From: JAGORM01 sp050255815
Lineage (GTDB): Bacteria; Patescibacteriota; Microgenomatia; Levybacterales; GWA1-39-11
DNA: 35,497 nt
Assembly: GCA_050255815.1 (NCBI GenBank)
Contig: JBLMVJ010000036.1
Span: 1 to 35,497 of the forward strand
Direction: 5' to 3'
The notes beneath the pieces are model-generated. The model searched no databases, was not told the origin of the DNA, and saw nothing but the letters and a program-made list of their open reading frames with translations. Position numbers and translations under genes: made by a program. Within the stretch, counting starts at the first letter, position 1. Every line of letters starts with the position of its first letter. Shown one piece after another: positions 21,647 through 29,446 of this stretch.

Positions 21647-24073
21647 TTACAATAGTCCTCCGGGGTTGTTGCCTCCGCCCAGTTTTCCTTCCCCGCCAAA
21701 CGGGTCAGAGCCTCCGGGACCCAGATCCCCAAACACCTCAAAAAGTTTAGAGCGTTTTGCAATTTCCGCTTCCACTAATTCTTTTGGCCGCCCGTATTTC
21801 AGCCGGGATAATTCCTTCACCAGTTCCGCTACCCGCGGGTTTGCCATTTTCTTTTCAGCAACCAGATCCCGGGTTAAGTCCATGGAAAATGGCGGTACGG
21901 GTTCATTCCTTACCACGGTTTTTACGTACGCATGGCGTGCCTCTATATTAATAAGGTCCGCTTCTGTAAACGTAGGCTGGAATTCATGCTGCAAATATCC
22001 GGCGTCCGCTACCCCAACACGGAAAGAGCAGATAGTTCCCACATTTCCAAAAATAGCGTTTTTAATCTCCTCCTCTATCTGTCCTATAAACTGGTTGGCA
22101 ACCGTAAGGTTGAGGCGGTATTTTCTAGCCTCTGATAAAATCTGCGCAAAATCAGGGGTCGCAAAATTCTGGAACTCGTCTACATAGAGGAAGAAATCCC
22201 GGCGTGCTTCCTGTGGGATATCCTGTCGGCTCATAGCAGCAACTAAAATCTTTGGGACTAAAATAAGCCCTAAAAAGTTAGAATTTTCTTCCCCTATTTT
22301 CCCCTTGGCGAGTGATATCAACAGGATCTTTCCTTCATCCATGGCCTGCCGGAAATTAAATGAAGACTCTGATTGTCCTATCATATTCCTCATCATGGTG
22401 TTGGTAACAAACCGGCCAAACTTTGAGGTAATGTAATCCAGCACTTCTGACTTATGGAAGTCTGATGTTTGCGCTATCTGGTCAGTCCAGTAGCGGCGGA
22501 TAATAGGGTCTTTCACTTTTGGCAGCAGTTCCTGGACAAAGTTTTGGTCAGTTAAAACGCGCATAACTTCCACAAACGTATTACCCGGTTCTGACATAAC
22601 GGTGAGCATTGCATTTCTGACTGCATGTTCAAACCGCGGTCCTATGATTCCGGTTTGGTGTGGATCAAAGAGCTTGTACATAAGCCCTATAATAGAAGTA
22701 ACCACTAAATGTTTTTGTTCTTCCGTCTGGGCTTCCAGCATGTTAAGTCCCATGGGCCGTTCCGTATCAGACGGATCAAAAAGGATCACGTCTTCAGCCC
22801 GTTCCGGAGGGATTAAGGGGAGGATCATATCAATAGTGTCATGCGGATCTATAAAACATACGCCATGCCCCGCGCGTATATCCTGCAGAATCATGTCTTT
22901 CAAAAATTCTGATTTTCCTACGCCGGTTTTTCCTATGATGTACATGTGGCGCCGCCGGTCATCCTGGCCAATATAAATAGGTTTCTCATTCCCCCGGTAT
23001 TTACTTTTCCCTATATATAAACCGCTGGTAGGGATAGTTGCCGGAGCCGGGGCGGAGCGGGCAGCCAACCAATGGATGTGCGGGCTTTCCACTGATTTAT
23101 TAGGGAAATGGAAAACTGTCGCCAGCTCATCTATAGACAGTACTGACCCTTTTTTTAAAAGCGGGACCGTGCGGTAAATAAAGTCCACCATAAACATACC
23201 TTTGAAATGTTTTATTTTTTCTTTCGTAAAAGAATTGTAGGAAGAAAATTGCGTAAATGAAGTCACCAGGTTTTCCAGGTGTGCATCTGCCGATTCTTTT
23301 GTGGAGGAAGAAACCACCAGTCTGATATACGTATTAAAGGCAGGTTTTGTGAGCTTTTGTTCTGTTGCCTCTATTTCTTTCTGGTCCACTGAATACTTTG
23401 CAGTTTCCGGGTTTGCTTCACGCTTTTTAATACTGGTAATATTTGCCCGGCCCAGTTTTTTCCATTTGTCACCGGCAGGGGTTATGAGAATTTGCAGGGC
23501 TGCGGATTCCCCTTCCTGCATTTTTCCTAACGTGGAAACAAAAGTAGAGAGCGGGTCTACCGGCAGGTCCCGGAAGGTTTTAATAGGGGTATATGGCGAC
23601 CCTTTTAGTTTCAGCCCGGCAAAAGAAACTTTTCCGGTTTCAGAGAATAGGTCATATTCTTCAGCTTCTGCTATGGATGCATCAGGATAAGCCCCATGGA
23701 TTTGTTTCTCTACCATGTCCTGCAGTTTTTTTGGAACAGAAACATAGAAGCGGATATCCCCCGGTTTTGCCACAACCTCAAATACTATATAATCAGGGAC
23801 TTTAAACATTCCCAGTTTTCCTTTAGCGCCCTTGATCCCTGAAAAAGAGGAAAACATCTGCTCCGCCGCATCTATTTTTATTTCATTCTCCCGGGGCAGC
23901 TGGATTTCCAGAAGTACCATCTCCAGCGCCTTTTTCTGCCGTTCCCGGTTTTTCTTCCAAAGCAGGTATCCGGCAAAAAGGCTGAGGAAAAATGCCACAA
24001 TTCCCGTAGACAATACAATTGCCAACAGGAAAATAAAGAAATAATTCATGATGGTATTTACTGAATCTATCAT
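21647..24073 (-). CDS. VirD4/TraG-like (TraM-recognition) type IV secretion ATPase
   Basis: An 808-aa protein. The N-terminal membrane anchor is at about residues 9-38 (IFLLAIVLSTGIVAFFLSLFAGYLLW). A mixed domain follows (about 60-330), then the motor. Walker A is IGKTGVGKSEFLKDM (about 377-390), then CFIDPHDTID, with Walker B FFLYVDEFQNF near 628 and the downstream VANQFIGQI and GTICSFRVG motifs typical of TraG/VirD4 and HerA-type ATPases. Coupling ATPases pump DNA or protein through type IV systems. CPR genomes commonly carry one beside cell-surface genes without relaxase or full conjugation genes, and none are seen here. It forms a two-gene operon with the 169-aa acidic protein upstream (2-nt gap). 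Confidence 0.88.
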   Translation of the reverse strand: MIDSVNTIMNYFFIFLLAIVLSTGIVAFFLSLFAGYLLWKKNRERQKKALEMVLLEIQLPRENEIKIDAAEQMFSSFSGIKGAKGKLGMFKVPDYIVFEVVAKPGDIRFYVSVPKKLQDMVEKQIHGAYPDASIAEAEEYDLFSETGKVSFAGLKLKGSPYTPIKTFRDLPVDPLSTFVSTLGKMQEGESAALQILITPAGDKWKKLGRANITSIKKREANPETAKYSVDQKEIEATEQKLTKPAFNTYIRLVVSSSTKESADAHLENLVTSFTQFSSYNSFTKEKIKHFKGMFMVDFIYRTVPLLKKGSVLSIDELATVFHFPNKSVESPHIHWLAARSAPAPATIPTSGLYIGKSKYRGNEKPIYIGQDDRRRHMYIIGKTGVGKSEFLKDMILQDIRAGHGVCFIDPHDTIDMILPLIPPERAEDVILFDPSDTERPMGLNMLEAQTEEQKHLVVTSIIGLMYKLFDPHQTGIIGPRFEHAVRNAMLTVMSEPGNTFVEVMRVLTDQNFVQELLPKVKDPIIRRYWTDQIAQTSDFHKSEVLDYITSKFGRFVTNTMMRNMIGQSESSFNFRQAMDEGKILLISLAKGKIGEENSNFLGLILVPKILVAAMSRQDIPQEARRDFFLYVDEFQNFATPDFAQILSEARKYRLNLTVANQFIGQIEEEIKNAIFGNVGTICSFRVGVADAGYLQHEFQPTFTEADLINIEARHAYVKTVVRNEPVPPFSMDLTRDLVAEKKMANPRVAELVKELSRLKYGRPKELVEAEIAKRSKLFEVFGDLGPGGSDPFGGEGKLGGGNNPGGLL

Positions 24074-24075
24074 AG

Positions 24076-24585
24076 TTAAGTTGCCTTCCTTTGCGGCGGA
24101 TTTTGGTAATCCCTGATATCAGTTACATTGTCCGGCAGTTGGGTTTTCCCCGCAAGAAATTGCCGCTTCAGTCCATGAAGCCATTCGGTTACTTTTTTCC
24201 ATCTTCCGCTGTTTTCCACCGGTTCCTTTTTAAACTCTGTAGGAAAATGCAAGATTTCTGACTCCGGTTTTCTTCTGAATTGAAGAATATCTGATGGGAC
24301 ATCTTCCATTCCACCATGGGTAGCCTCACCAACTGCTTGTACTCCTGCCTCACTTACTTCCGGATGAATCTCCGGCTCCACCTGTTCCCCTGATAGTTCT
24401 GCTGTTGGTTCCGCCGCTTCAACTTCTGCCGGAGCACCTTCAGCGCTCTCTAAAGTTGTTGGAACCACTTGCGGTGTTTGGACTGTTTCCTGGGCAGTTG
24501 CCTGCGGTGCTTCAGCTTCCGTTTGGGTCGCTACCGCCTCTTGTGCCGGTGTATCTTTTTTATCAATATTTACCTCTGTCGCCAT
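24076..24585 (-). CDS. Acidic Ala/Glu/Pro/Thr-rich protein upstream of the TraG-like ATPase
   Basis: A 169-aa protein. The first 110 residues are low complexity and acidic (Glu, Ala, Val, Pro, Thr, Gln), probably disordered. The last 60 are basic and aromatic (FRRKPESEILHFPTEFKKEP, then GRWKKVTEWLHGLKRQF). No signal peptide and no recognised family. It is translated just ahead of the TraG-like ATPase with a 2-nt gap, suggesting a partner or adaptor, which is inference from position only. The start is supported by a promoter placed for leaderless transcription. Confidence 0.75.
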   Translation of the reverse strand: MATEVNIDKKDTPAQEAVATQTEAEAPQATAQETVQTPQVVPTTLESAEGAPAEVEAAEPTAELSGEQVEPEIHPEVSEAGVQAVGEATHGGMEDVPSDILQFRRKPESEILHFPTEFKKEPVENSGRWKKVTEWLHGLKRQFLAGKTQLPDNVTDIRDYQNPPQRKAT

Positions 24586-24591
24586 GGATAT

Positions 24592-24620
24592 ATGATATCA
24601 GTTAATAGGTATGATGGCAA
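24592..24620 (-). promoter_or_regulatory. Promoter of the acidic protein/TraG operon, leaderless spacing
   Basis: Minus strand TTGCCA - 17 nt - TATCAT with TGA before it (extended -10). The -10 ends exactly 6 nt before ATG 24585. A GGCAA-T5-TTGCC hairpin overlaps the -35. Confidence 0.7.
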
Positions 24621-24694
24621 TTTTTTTGCCTCACAAAACCCTCACAATTCTACATAAGAAATGTGAGAAATAGGTGTGAACGTGCCCAATATTC

Positions 24695-24703
24695 TGATAT
24701 AAT
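24695..24703 (+). promoter_or_regulatory. Extended -10 promoter of the RNA/tRNA-Ser cluster
   Basis: TGATATAAT, a perfect extended -10. Transcription would start near 24710, ahead of a small hairpin (CGATTA-AGAAA-TAATCG) and the RNAs below. Confidence 0.65.
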
Positions 24704-24725
24704 CAATTCTCGATTAAGAAATAAT

Positions 24726-24805
24726 CGAGGAGGAGTCGTCAACTCATTTGCTAAAGCAAATGTAAGGACCTGGCCCTTGGCCAGAACCTTGAGCTTTCCC
24801 CCTCG
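24726..24805 (+). ncRNA. Unassigned three-way-junction RNA upstream of tRNA-Ser
   Basis: About 80 nt folding into a closing helix and two hairpins. In the closing helix CGAGGAGGAG at 24726-24735 pairs with TTCCCCCTCG at 24796-24805, one A-C mismatch and one G-U. The first hairpin is CATTTGC-TAAA-GCAAATG (24745-24762). The second is AAGG..CTGGCC-CTT-GGCCAG..CCTT (24764-24790). It shares GGAGGAGTCG and TTGCTAA with the tRNA-Ser(GCU) just downstream. However, it has no T arm and its apparent anticodon stem does not form, so it is not an ordinary tRNA. It is either a degenerate tRNA-Ser derivative or an independent small RNA. Confidence 0.5.
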
Positions 24806-24814
24806 TTAACACTC

Positions 24815-24906
24815 GGAGGAGTCGCATAGTTGGCCCATTGCGGGGGGTTGCTAACCCCCTGAGCCCCTTAAACAGGCTCGCGCAGGTTCAAATCCTGTCT
24901 CCTCCG
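24815..24906 (+). tRNA. tRNA-Ser (anticodon GCU)
   Basis: Acceptor GGAGGAG/CTCCTCC with discriminator G. The anticodon arm is GGGGG-TTGCTAA-CCCCC, with anticodon GCT. A long class II variable arm GAGCC...GGCTC is present. The T arm is GCAGG-TTCAAAT-CCTGT. CCA is not encoded (CCCA follows). Confidence 0.95.
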
Positions 24907-24932
24907 CCCAAAGTTGTTCGATGATGAAATTC

Positions 24933-25019
24933 GGAGAGGTCGCATAGCGGTCTAGTGCGAAGGTCTTGAAAACCTTTGTGGGGGCAACCTCACCGCGAGT
25001 TCGAATCTCGCCCTCTCCG
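24933..25019 (+). tRNA. tRNA-Ser (anticodon UGA)
   Basis: Acceptor GGAGAGG/CCTCTCC with discriminator G. The anticodon arm is AAGGT-CTTGAAA-ACCTT, with anticodon TGA. The variable arm is TGTGGGGGCAACCTCAC and the T arm GCGAG-TTCGAAT-CTCGC. CCA is not encoded. Probably co-transcribed with tRNA-Ser(GCU), 26 nt apart. Confidence 0.95.
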
Positions 25020-25068
25020 CAGGATTTTCCATTAGAGAGCTCAGATAAAAGATTTCTCAAAGCGGATT

Positions 25069-25077
25069 TGGTATAAT
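25069..25077 (+). promoter_or_regulatory. Extended -10 promoter of the 180-aa gene
   Basis: TGGTATAAT, identical to the smpB element, ends 8 nt before ATG 25086. A leader of 0-2 nt is expected. Confidence 0.65.
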
Positions 25078-25085
25078 CGCGTATC

Positions 25086-25628
25086 ATGGTTCGCATAGAA
25101 ATACTGCAACGTTTTAGGGCAAAAGACTATCTCGCCAGAAAAAAAGCTCTCGCAAATGAAAAAGAGCTTCAGCAATACTTGTATGTTTGGAAGGAGCAAA
25201 TTGAAGCAAAAGTATGGCAGGCAAGCCACGCAAATCTATTTCCCCGCTTCACCCATGCAATTTCTACCACAACTGACGGCCTGTATTACAGTGTTTCCTA
25301 TGACCGGAAGAATGATGTGAGTATCGCAATAATAGATAGGGATAGAAGAAAAAGACCGGGAGAAAGATATGCGGTAGTGGTTAAAGGTGCATCCGCAGTA
25401 TTTTTGGAAACCGTAGAACAAGACGGCGTAAAAGATCCGTATGAATGGAAGGCTATAGGAGATAAAGAGCAGGTGAGGGGATTTCTGGTAAGCAACTCTC
25501 AGAGCTTTAAAAGTGCGCCTCTTTTAATTCCGGGTGGGGAAGGAGTTTGGCACGGTTATCCTCATAACCGTGAAGGTATACTTTCCGTAGTCCCCCGGGA
25601 ATTGTTTACAGAAAATACTTCTGAATGA
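25086..25628 (+). CDS. Hypothetical protein (180 aa)
   Basis: No family recognised. The N-terminus is helical and basic (IEILQRFRAKDYLARKKALANEKELQQYL). A beta-rich region follows (DGLYYSVSYDRKNDVSIAIIDRD and RYAVVVKGASAVFLETVEQDG), and a Gly/Pro-rich end (LLIPGGEGVWHGYPHNREG). No signal, no membrane span, no cysteines. It has its own near-leaderless promoter. The next gene begins 35 nt downstream under a separate promoter that overlaps this gene's stop. Confidence 0.8.
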   Translation: MVRIEILQRFRAKDYLARKKALANEKELQQYLYVWKEQIEAKVWQASHANLFPRFTHAISTTTDGLYYSVSYDRKNDVSIAIIDRDRRKRPGERYAVVVKGASAVFLETVEQDGVKDPYEWKAIGDKEQVRGFLVSNSQSFKSAPLLIPGGEGVWHGYPHNREGILSVVPRELFTENTSE

Positions 25629-25657
25629 TTGTTTTTCCTGCACTGTTCTGGTTTACT
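25629..25657 (+). promoter_or_regulatory. Promoter of the 202-aa membrane protein, leaderless spacing
   Basis: TTGTTT - 17 nt - TTTACT with TGG before the -10 (extended). The -10 ends 6 nt before ATG 25664, which favours that start over the ATG at 25625. Confidence 0.55.
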
Positions 25658-25663
25658 AAGAGC

Positions 25664-26272
25664 ATGGATCCTCAGGATAGCCAAAACCAGAATCCGTCTA
25701 TTCCTTCCCAGCCGCAAATCCAACAGGTCCCTATGCCTGTTCCTGCCTCCCCTCCGGCAGCTTCAGGAAGAAAGAAATATATTGTACTGGGTGCTACCCT
25801 TGGAATTTTTGTAATCAGCGGGGTAGGGCTTTACGGTTATTTGACCGGAAAGATTTTTTCTAAAGCGGTGAATACGCAAAAGGTTATTGAAAAACAACTG
25901 TTGCAGATAACGGGAAATAAAAAAACGTCACCGGTTGCCGTTATGCCAACTAATACCCGGGACTTTTCTAAAATTGACATTTCTACAGCAGGAAATTCTT
26001 CCCTCCGGCTTACTGACATGAACGGTATGGCTATGGCACAGGGGAAGGTACAGAACGGGGAAAAACTGGTGGTGACAAAACCTGAAAGCAGGATTTACTA
26101 TTTGAATGTGCAGCAGGTAGATGCTCAGGGGGTAACCATCATGCTTTACCATAGAAATGGGGAAATCATAACTTCGCAATTTTTTGTTGGCACCGGTACG
26201 CCATCTGCCCGGTTTAAAATAACCTTTAATAAAGATTACCCTGCTATGTCCAACCTACAGCTGGTACCGTAA
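25664..26272 (+). CDS. Single-span membrane protein, unknown function (202 aa)
   Basis: Start chosen at ATG 25664 (MDPQDSQNQN) from the promoter position; the frame from 25625 adds 13 hydrophobic residues with no support. A Pro/Gln-rich cytoplasmic tail (about 1-42) is followed by one membrane span (KYIVLGATLGIFVISGVGLYGYLTG, about 43-67). An external beta-rich domain then ends FKITFNKDYPAMSNLQLVP. No family recognised. It converges with the FAD reductase gene; both stop codons lie in a 15-bp perfect palindrome. Confidence 0.75.
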   Translation: MDPQDSQNQNPSIPSQPQIQQVPMPVPASPPAASGRKKYIVLGATLGIFVISGVGLYGYLTGKIFSKAVNTQKVIEKQLLQITGNKKTSPVAVMPTNTRDFSKIDISTAGNSSLRLTDMNGMAMAQGKVQNGEKLVVTKPESRIYYLNVQQVDAQGVTIMLYHRNGEIITSQFFVGTGTPSARFKITFNKDYPAMSNLQLVP

Positions 26273-26281
26273 TAATTACGG
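26267..26281. repeat. Perfect 15-bp palindrome containing both convergent stops
   Basis: CCGTAAT-A-ATTACGG holds the TAA of the plus gene (26270-26272) and of the minus gene (26276-26278). It can form a short hairpin in both transcripts; no T-run follows on either side. Confidence 0.7.
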
Positions 26282-27382
26282 GAGAAGAAGGTTTTTCCAG
26301 GTAACGTGTCCGGCCAGAAGTTTTATAAACGTTTTATTTTTCTTTGATGCCAGGTAAAGAGCCCCCAGGTCGGAAAGCGCATCATGGTTGCTGATCCAGT
26401 CTGCAATTTTTTGTCCCCTTTTTGAACGCTTGTAATCTGCAAGATACTTCTTTTTCCATTGCTGTTCATACTCGGTAAGAAATTCCGGGTCATTTCTTTT
26501 GATTGCCTTTTTAATAGCGGCAGCGGCTAATAAGGCAAACTCCATAATAAAACGGTGCCCTTCACCCACCAGTGGATTCACCTGGGAAACGGAATCCCCT
26601 AAACAGACAACATTTTTATAGACAAATTTTGTCTTTATGTCAGTGGGTACCGTCCCGCCTTCTAATTTTTCATTATCTTTTTTAACAATTCCGGCAAAGA
26701 CAGAAAGTTCCAGCATTTTATTCAGCCGCTCTTTTAGCTCTTTTTTGGCTGTTGGATTAAATGACCCGTATCCCAGGATGGCCCTCTTGTTTCCGCATGG
26801 GAATAGCCAGCCGTAACCGCCCTGGTAGAGCTTTCCAATAAGAAGATAAGAACGTTCTTGTTTTCCATAATAGGCTATGTTATATTCCAGCCCGGTTGCA
26901 ATGTTTAGCTTTTTGTCCTGAAGACCAAACCGTTTGCTTAAGAGGCCGGAGAGGCCGGTTGCATCTATAAAAATTTTTGCTAAAAACTCATTACCCCTTT
27001 CATCCATGATGCTTTCAACGCCATTTTCATTCTCATGTATTATTGCAATACGGGCTCCAAAAAATGTTTCCACCTTTTGTTGTTTTGCTTTTTCCAGGAG
27101 TTCTTTGTACAGTTGTTTTTTATTAATAATGTAGGCTTTCCCATATTTTTTTACATGGAAATGCGGTGAGCAAAACATAACCTCAGATTCCTCCGCTGCA
27201 ATTACTTTTTCTGAGAGGCCAAATCTCTTTACATCCAGAAAACTGCCTAACGTATGGAAGGAGACGTTCTCCGGATTATTTTTAGCGTCTATCAGGGCAA
27301 CACTAAAACCCTTAAATAAATGGGCTATGCTGAGCCCGCCTATTCCGGCACCTATAATTGCCACATCAAAAGATCTTTTCAT
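26276..27382 (-). CDS. Geranylgeranyl-reductase/FixC-like FAD-dependent oxidoreductase
   Basis: A 368-aa protein. The N-terminal FAD-binding motif is VAIIGAGIGGLSIAHLF, followed by VALIDAK. The central ATGLSGLLSKR and GGYGWLFPCGNKRAILGYG correspond to the substrate/FAD region of this superfamily. The second FAD motif is VCLGDSVSQVNPLVGEGHRF. The layout matches the geranylgeranyl reductase family, which hydrogenates isoprenoid chains, but related members include lycopene cyclases and halogenases; the substrate is not determined by sequence alone. TATAAT ends 7 nt before ATG 27382, again near-leaderless. Confidence 0.82.
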   Translation of the reverse strand: MKRSFDVAIIGAGIGGLSIAHLFKGFSVALIDAKNNPENVSFHTLGSFLDVKRFGLSEKVIAAEESEVMFCSPHFHVKKYGKAYIINKKQLYKELLEKAKQQKVETFFGARIAIIHENENGVESIMDERGNEFLAKIFIDATGLSGLLSKRFGLQDKKLNIATGLEYNIAYYGKQERSYLLIGKLYQGGYGWLFPCGNKRAILGYGSFNPTAKKELKERLNKMLELSVFAGIVKKDNEKLEGGTVPTDIKTKFVYKNVVCLGDSVSQVNPLVGEGHRFIMEFALLAAAAIKKAIKRNDPEFLTEYEQQWKKKYLADYKRSKRGQKIADWISNHDALSDLGALYLASKKNKTFIKLLAGHVTWKNLLLP

Positions 27383-27389
27383 TTAGGAT

Positions 27390-27395
27390 ATTATA
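27390..27395 (-). promoter_or_regulatory. -10 box of the FAD oxidoreductase gene
   Basis: Minus strand TATAAT, 7 nt before ATG 27382. The -35 is weak. Confidence 0.55.
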
Positions 27396-27449
27396 CACTT
27401 CATTTGCCTTGAAGATGCGAAGTGGAGGATACGTTAAGGAAAAAGAAAA

Positions 27450-27515
27450 TTACTTTTTCTTCTCTTTCTTGGGCTTTTTCTTTTCCTTTTTTGCGTGAGC
27501 GTGCCGTTCAGCCAT
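27450..27515 (-). CDS. Tiny lysine-rich ORF (21 aa)
   Basis: Minus strand ATG 27515 to TAA 27450, reading MAERHAHAKKEKKKPKKEKK and a final Lys. Thirteen of 21 residues are Lys or Arg. It has its own promoter (TTGCAT - 18 nt - TATAAT, 27521-27550) whose -10 ends 5 nt before the ATG, the same geometry as bona fide leaderless genes here. This is why I list it despite its size. No family recognised; a nucleic-acid-binding peptide is a guess. Confidence 0.45.
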   Translation of the reverse strand: MAERHAHAKKEKKKPKKEKKK

Positions 27516-27520
27516 ACTTT

Positions 27521-27550
27521 ATTATATCTATAAAACTTTTCCAAATGCAA
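27521..27550 (-). promoter_or_regulatory. Promoter of the 21-aa ORF
   Basis: Minus strand TTGCAT - 18 nt - TATAAT, ending 5 nt before ATG 27515. It also could serve as a promoter for the FAD oxidoreductase gene downstream. Confidence 0.55.
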
Positions 27551-27555
27551 GAATT

Positions 27556-28566
27556 TCAGGAGACAAAACGGGCCAGAGGTTTTATTTTTTTTAGTACTAA
27601 TATAATAAGTAGGCAAACAGTAAAGAGAATAAACCCATTAAAATAACTGTCCACTGGTTTATAAAAAGAAAAAACTGATAGAGTTTTGTTTACACTATCA
27701 AACCTCTGTAGCATCAGGGTATGGAGCAAATAAACCCCTAGGGTTGCTGTTGAAAAATTTCCCGCATACTTTTTAATTTTCTCGCTGGACCCTCCCTCAA
27801 TCATGGGAATCCAGAGCCATAATAAGCTAAACAGCCCCAGGGAAAGAGAGACTAAACTGGGGGAAAAATAATCAAAATAAAAAATATTGAGGTTGGTAGT
27901 GGAAGAATTTGAGAAGGTCCCTATGATAGTCCACAACAATCCTATGGCGGATAGGAGTAGCGCATGGGCTATGGTAAGCGGAATTTTTTTTGAGACAACC
28001 AGATACCCCAAAACAAAAAAGCCTGAAAAACTTACGGTTTGCCATAGGACACTGTTGTTGGAAAGGGGAAACGCCAGAGTGTTTCTCATGTAGGGAAGAA
28101 AAGAGCAGAGCAAAAACCAAATAGTTAAGAGGGTGAAGATATGGGTTTTGGCAGTACTTTTGAGAAAAGACCTCAGCGCCGGAGTTGCAATATATAACAC
28201 GGAAATAATGGGGATAAACCAGAAAACCCGCAAGGACCGTTTAAATGATGCAATAAATTGGGCAGATGAAAAACTATGGAAGTCTATGATCAAGAGCAGA
28301 AAAATAATAGTCCAGAACAGCCAGGGGAAAAATAACCGGGTGAACCGTTTTTTAAAAAAGACAGAATCTGGTTCTTCTTTGGTGAGTAAAAGTCCGCCGC
28401 TGAGCATGAAAAAAAGCGGTACGCAGGTTTTTGCTACCGCAAAGAATACCAGGTTGATGATGGAGCTGGGGGAAATTTGGGTGGGGAGAATAGTGGAGTG
28501 GACCACTATAACAAAATAAATTGCCAGAATCCTAATAACATCCGCCCCAAAAAGTCTTTGTTTCAT
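27556..28566 (-). CDS. Acyltransferase family 3 membrane protein
   Basis: A 336-aa protein with about ten membrane spans. The N-terminus (GADVIRILAIYFVIVVHSTILP) has the conserved early His of the acyltransferase 3 family. LFFMLSGGLLL and a later Arg/Lys-rich loop (FFKKRFTRLFFPWLFW) are also family features. These enzymes move acetyl or other acyl groups onto surface polysaccharides or peptidoglycan (OatA, WecH types); the acceptor here is unknown. It starts 22 nt after the methyltransferase gene stop, so it is likely co-transcribed. Confidence 0.88.
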   Translation of the reverse strand: MKQRLFGADVIRILAIYFVIVVHSTILPTQISPSSIINLVFFAVAKTCVPLFFMLSGGLLLTKEEPDSVFFKKRFTRLFFPWLFWTIIFLLLIIDFHSFSSAQFIASFKRSLRVFWFIPIISVLYIATPALRSFLKSTAKTHIFTLLTIWFLLCSFLPYMRNTLAFPLSNNSVLWQTVSFSGFFVLGYLVVSKKIPLTIAHALLLSAIGLLWTIIGTFSNSSTTNLNIFYFDYFSPSLVSLSLGLFSLLWLWIPMIEGGSSEKIKKYAGNFSTATLGVYLLHTLMLQRFDSVNKTLSVFSFYKPVDSYFNGFILFTVCLLIILVLKKIKPLARFVS

Positions 28567-28588
28567 TGCAAAAGGCAGTTTCCCTAAT

Positions 28589-29428
28589 TTACACCCTCCT
28601 AGCCTTAATTACAATATTATTCGCCTTCCACCGGTTGGGGAAAATTTTCGCGATGAAATTTTTAACTGCGTAGTTTTTTGGAAATGCTATATATAAGCTG
28701 ACTTCAGTTACTTCAAAACCTGAAAGCTCCAGCTCTTTTTTTAATGTTGCTACCCGGTAATCCCTTACGTGTCCGCTGGGATTGTCTTGGCTGTCTTGAA
28801 GCCCTTCATTCATAGGGGTGGAAATTAGCAGGAGGCCTTCAGGGTTGAGTAGTGTACGGATATCCTTAAAAAATGTAAAAATATCTTTGGGGGAAATATG
28901 CTCTATTAATTCTATTGCGGTGATTACGTCAAATTTTTTTCCTTTTAATATCTTTTTTGCTCGCAGAACATCACCTTCCAAAAATTCCCCTTTAAATTTT
29001 TTCTTTGCCCGTTTAACCGCTGAAGCAGATATATCAATCCCCGTTGTTTGGGTTAGGATGTTTTTATGCTGCAAACGTTCTTCTATGTAGCCCTGTCCAA
29101 ATCCCAGGTCTAATAGCTTTATATTTTCTTTGGGAATGAAAGAAACAAGTTTATCTATTTTGCGTTTTGTCATTTCATCTTGTTCTTGAAAGGAGAGTTC
29201 CTTTGCAAAACTGGTATCCCAAAACTTTTTGGTATTTACGTTTTTAATCTCCGCATACCCTTTTTTATACATTTCCCTAAAAACCCTTAAATCGCCATTA
29301 ACTGCAGCTTTCTCCCGAGCATTTTCAATAAGAAAAGGGCTGCTGGCACATATCGTACACAAGAATGAGGTTAAACTGTTTTTATGACACAAAAAACACT
29401 TATTGTATTCTTGACTTTTGCTGAGCAT
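28589..29428 (-). CDS. Class I SAM methyltransferase with N-terminal zinc-binding segment
   Basis: A 279-aa protein. The N-terminus has CFLCHK and FLCTIC, two CxxC pairs (a small zinc knuckle common in sugar-modifying methyltransferases). SAM motif I is IKLLDLGFGQGYIEERL, then TGIDISASAVKRA, DVITAIELIEHIS and LLNPEGLLLISTPMNE. The order and spacing fit Methyltransf_11/UbiG-like enzymes. ATG 29428 is only 18 bp from the start codon of the divergent Kelch-C39 gene, so each promoter must extend into the other gene. Probably heads an operon with the acyltransferase, suggesting cell-envelope glycan modification. Confidence 0.85.
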   Translation of the reverse strand: MLSKSQEYNKCFLCHKNSLTSFLCTICASSPFLIENAREKAAVNGDLRVFREMYKKGYAEIKNVNTKKFWDTSFAKELSFQEQDEMTKRKIDKLVSFIPKENIKLLDLGFGQGYIEERLQHKNILTQTTGIDISASAVKRAKKKFKGEFLEGDVLRAKKILKGKKFDVITAIELIEHISPKDIFTFFKDIRTLLNPEGLLLISTPMNEGLQDSQDNPSGHVRDYRVATLKKELELSGFEVTEVSLYIAFPKNYAVKNFIAKIFPNRWKANNIVIKARRV

Positions 29429-29440
29429 AAGCTGTTTAAT
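29411..29440 (+). promoter_or_regulatory. Promoter of the Kelch-C39 gene, leaderless spacing
   Basis: TTGACT (29411-29416) - 18 nt - TTTAAT (29435-29440), ending 6 nt before ATG 29447. The -35 lies inside the first six codons of the divergent methyltransferase gene. Confidence 0.7.
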
Positions 29441-29446
29441 ATTTAT

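Noticed and set aside
24726..24805. Functional third tRNA-Ser suggested by shared GGAGGAGTCG and TTGCTAA
   Set aside because: The anticodon stem around TTGCTAA does not pair, no T arm exists, and the sequence folds better as a three-way junction.
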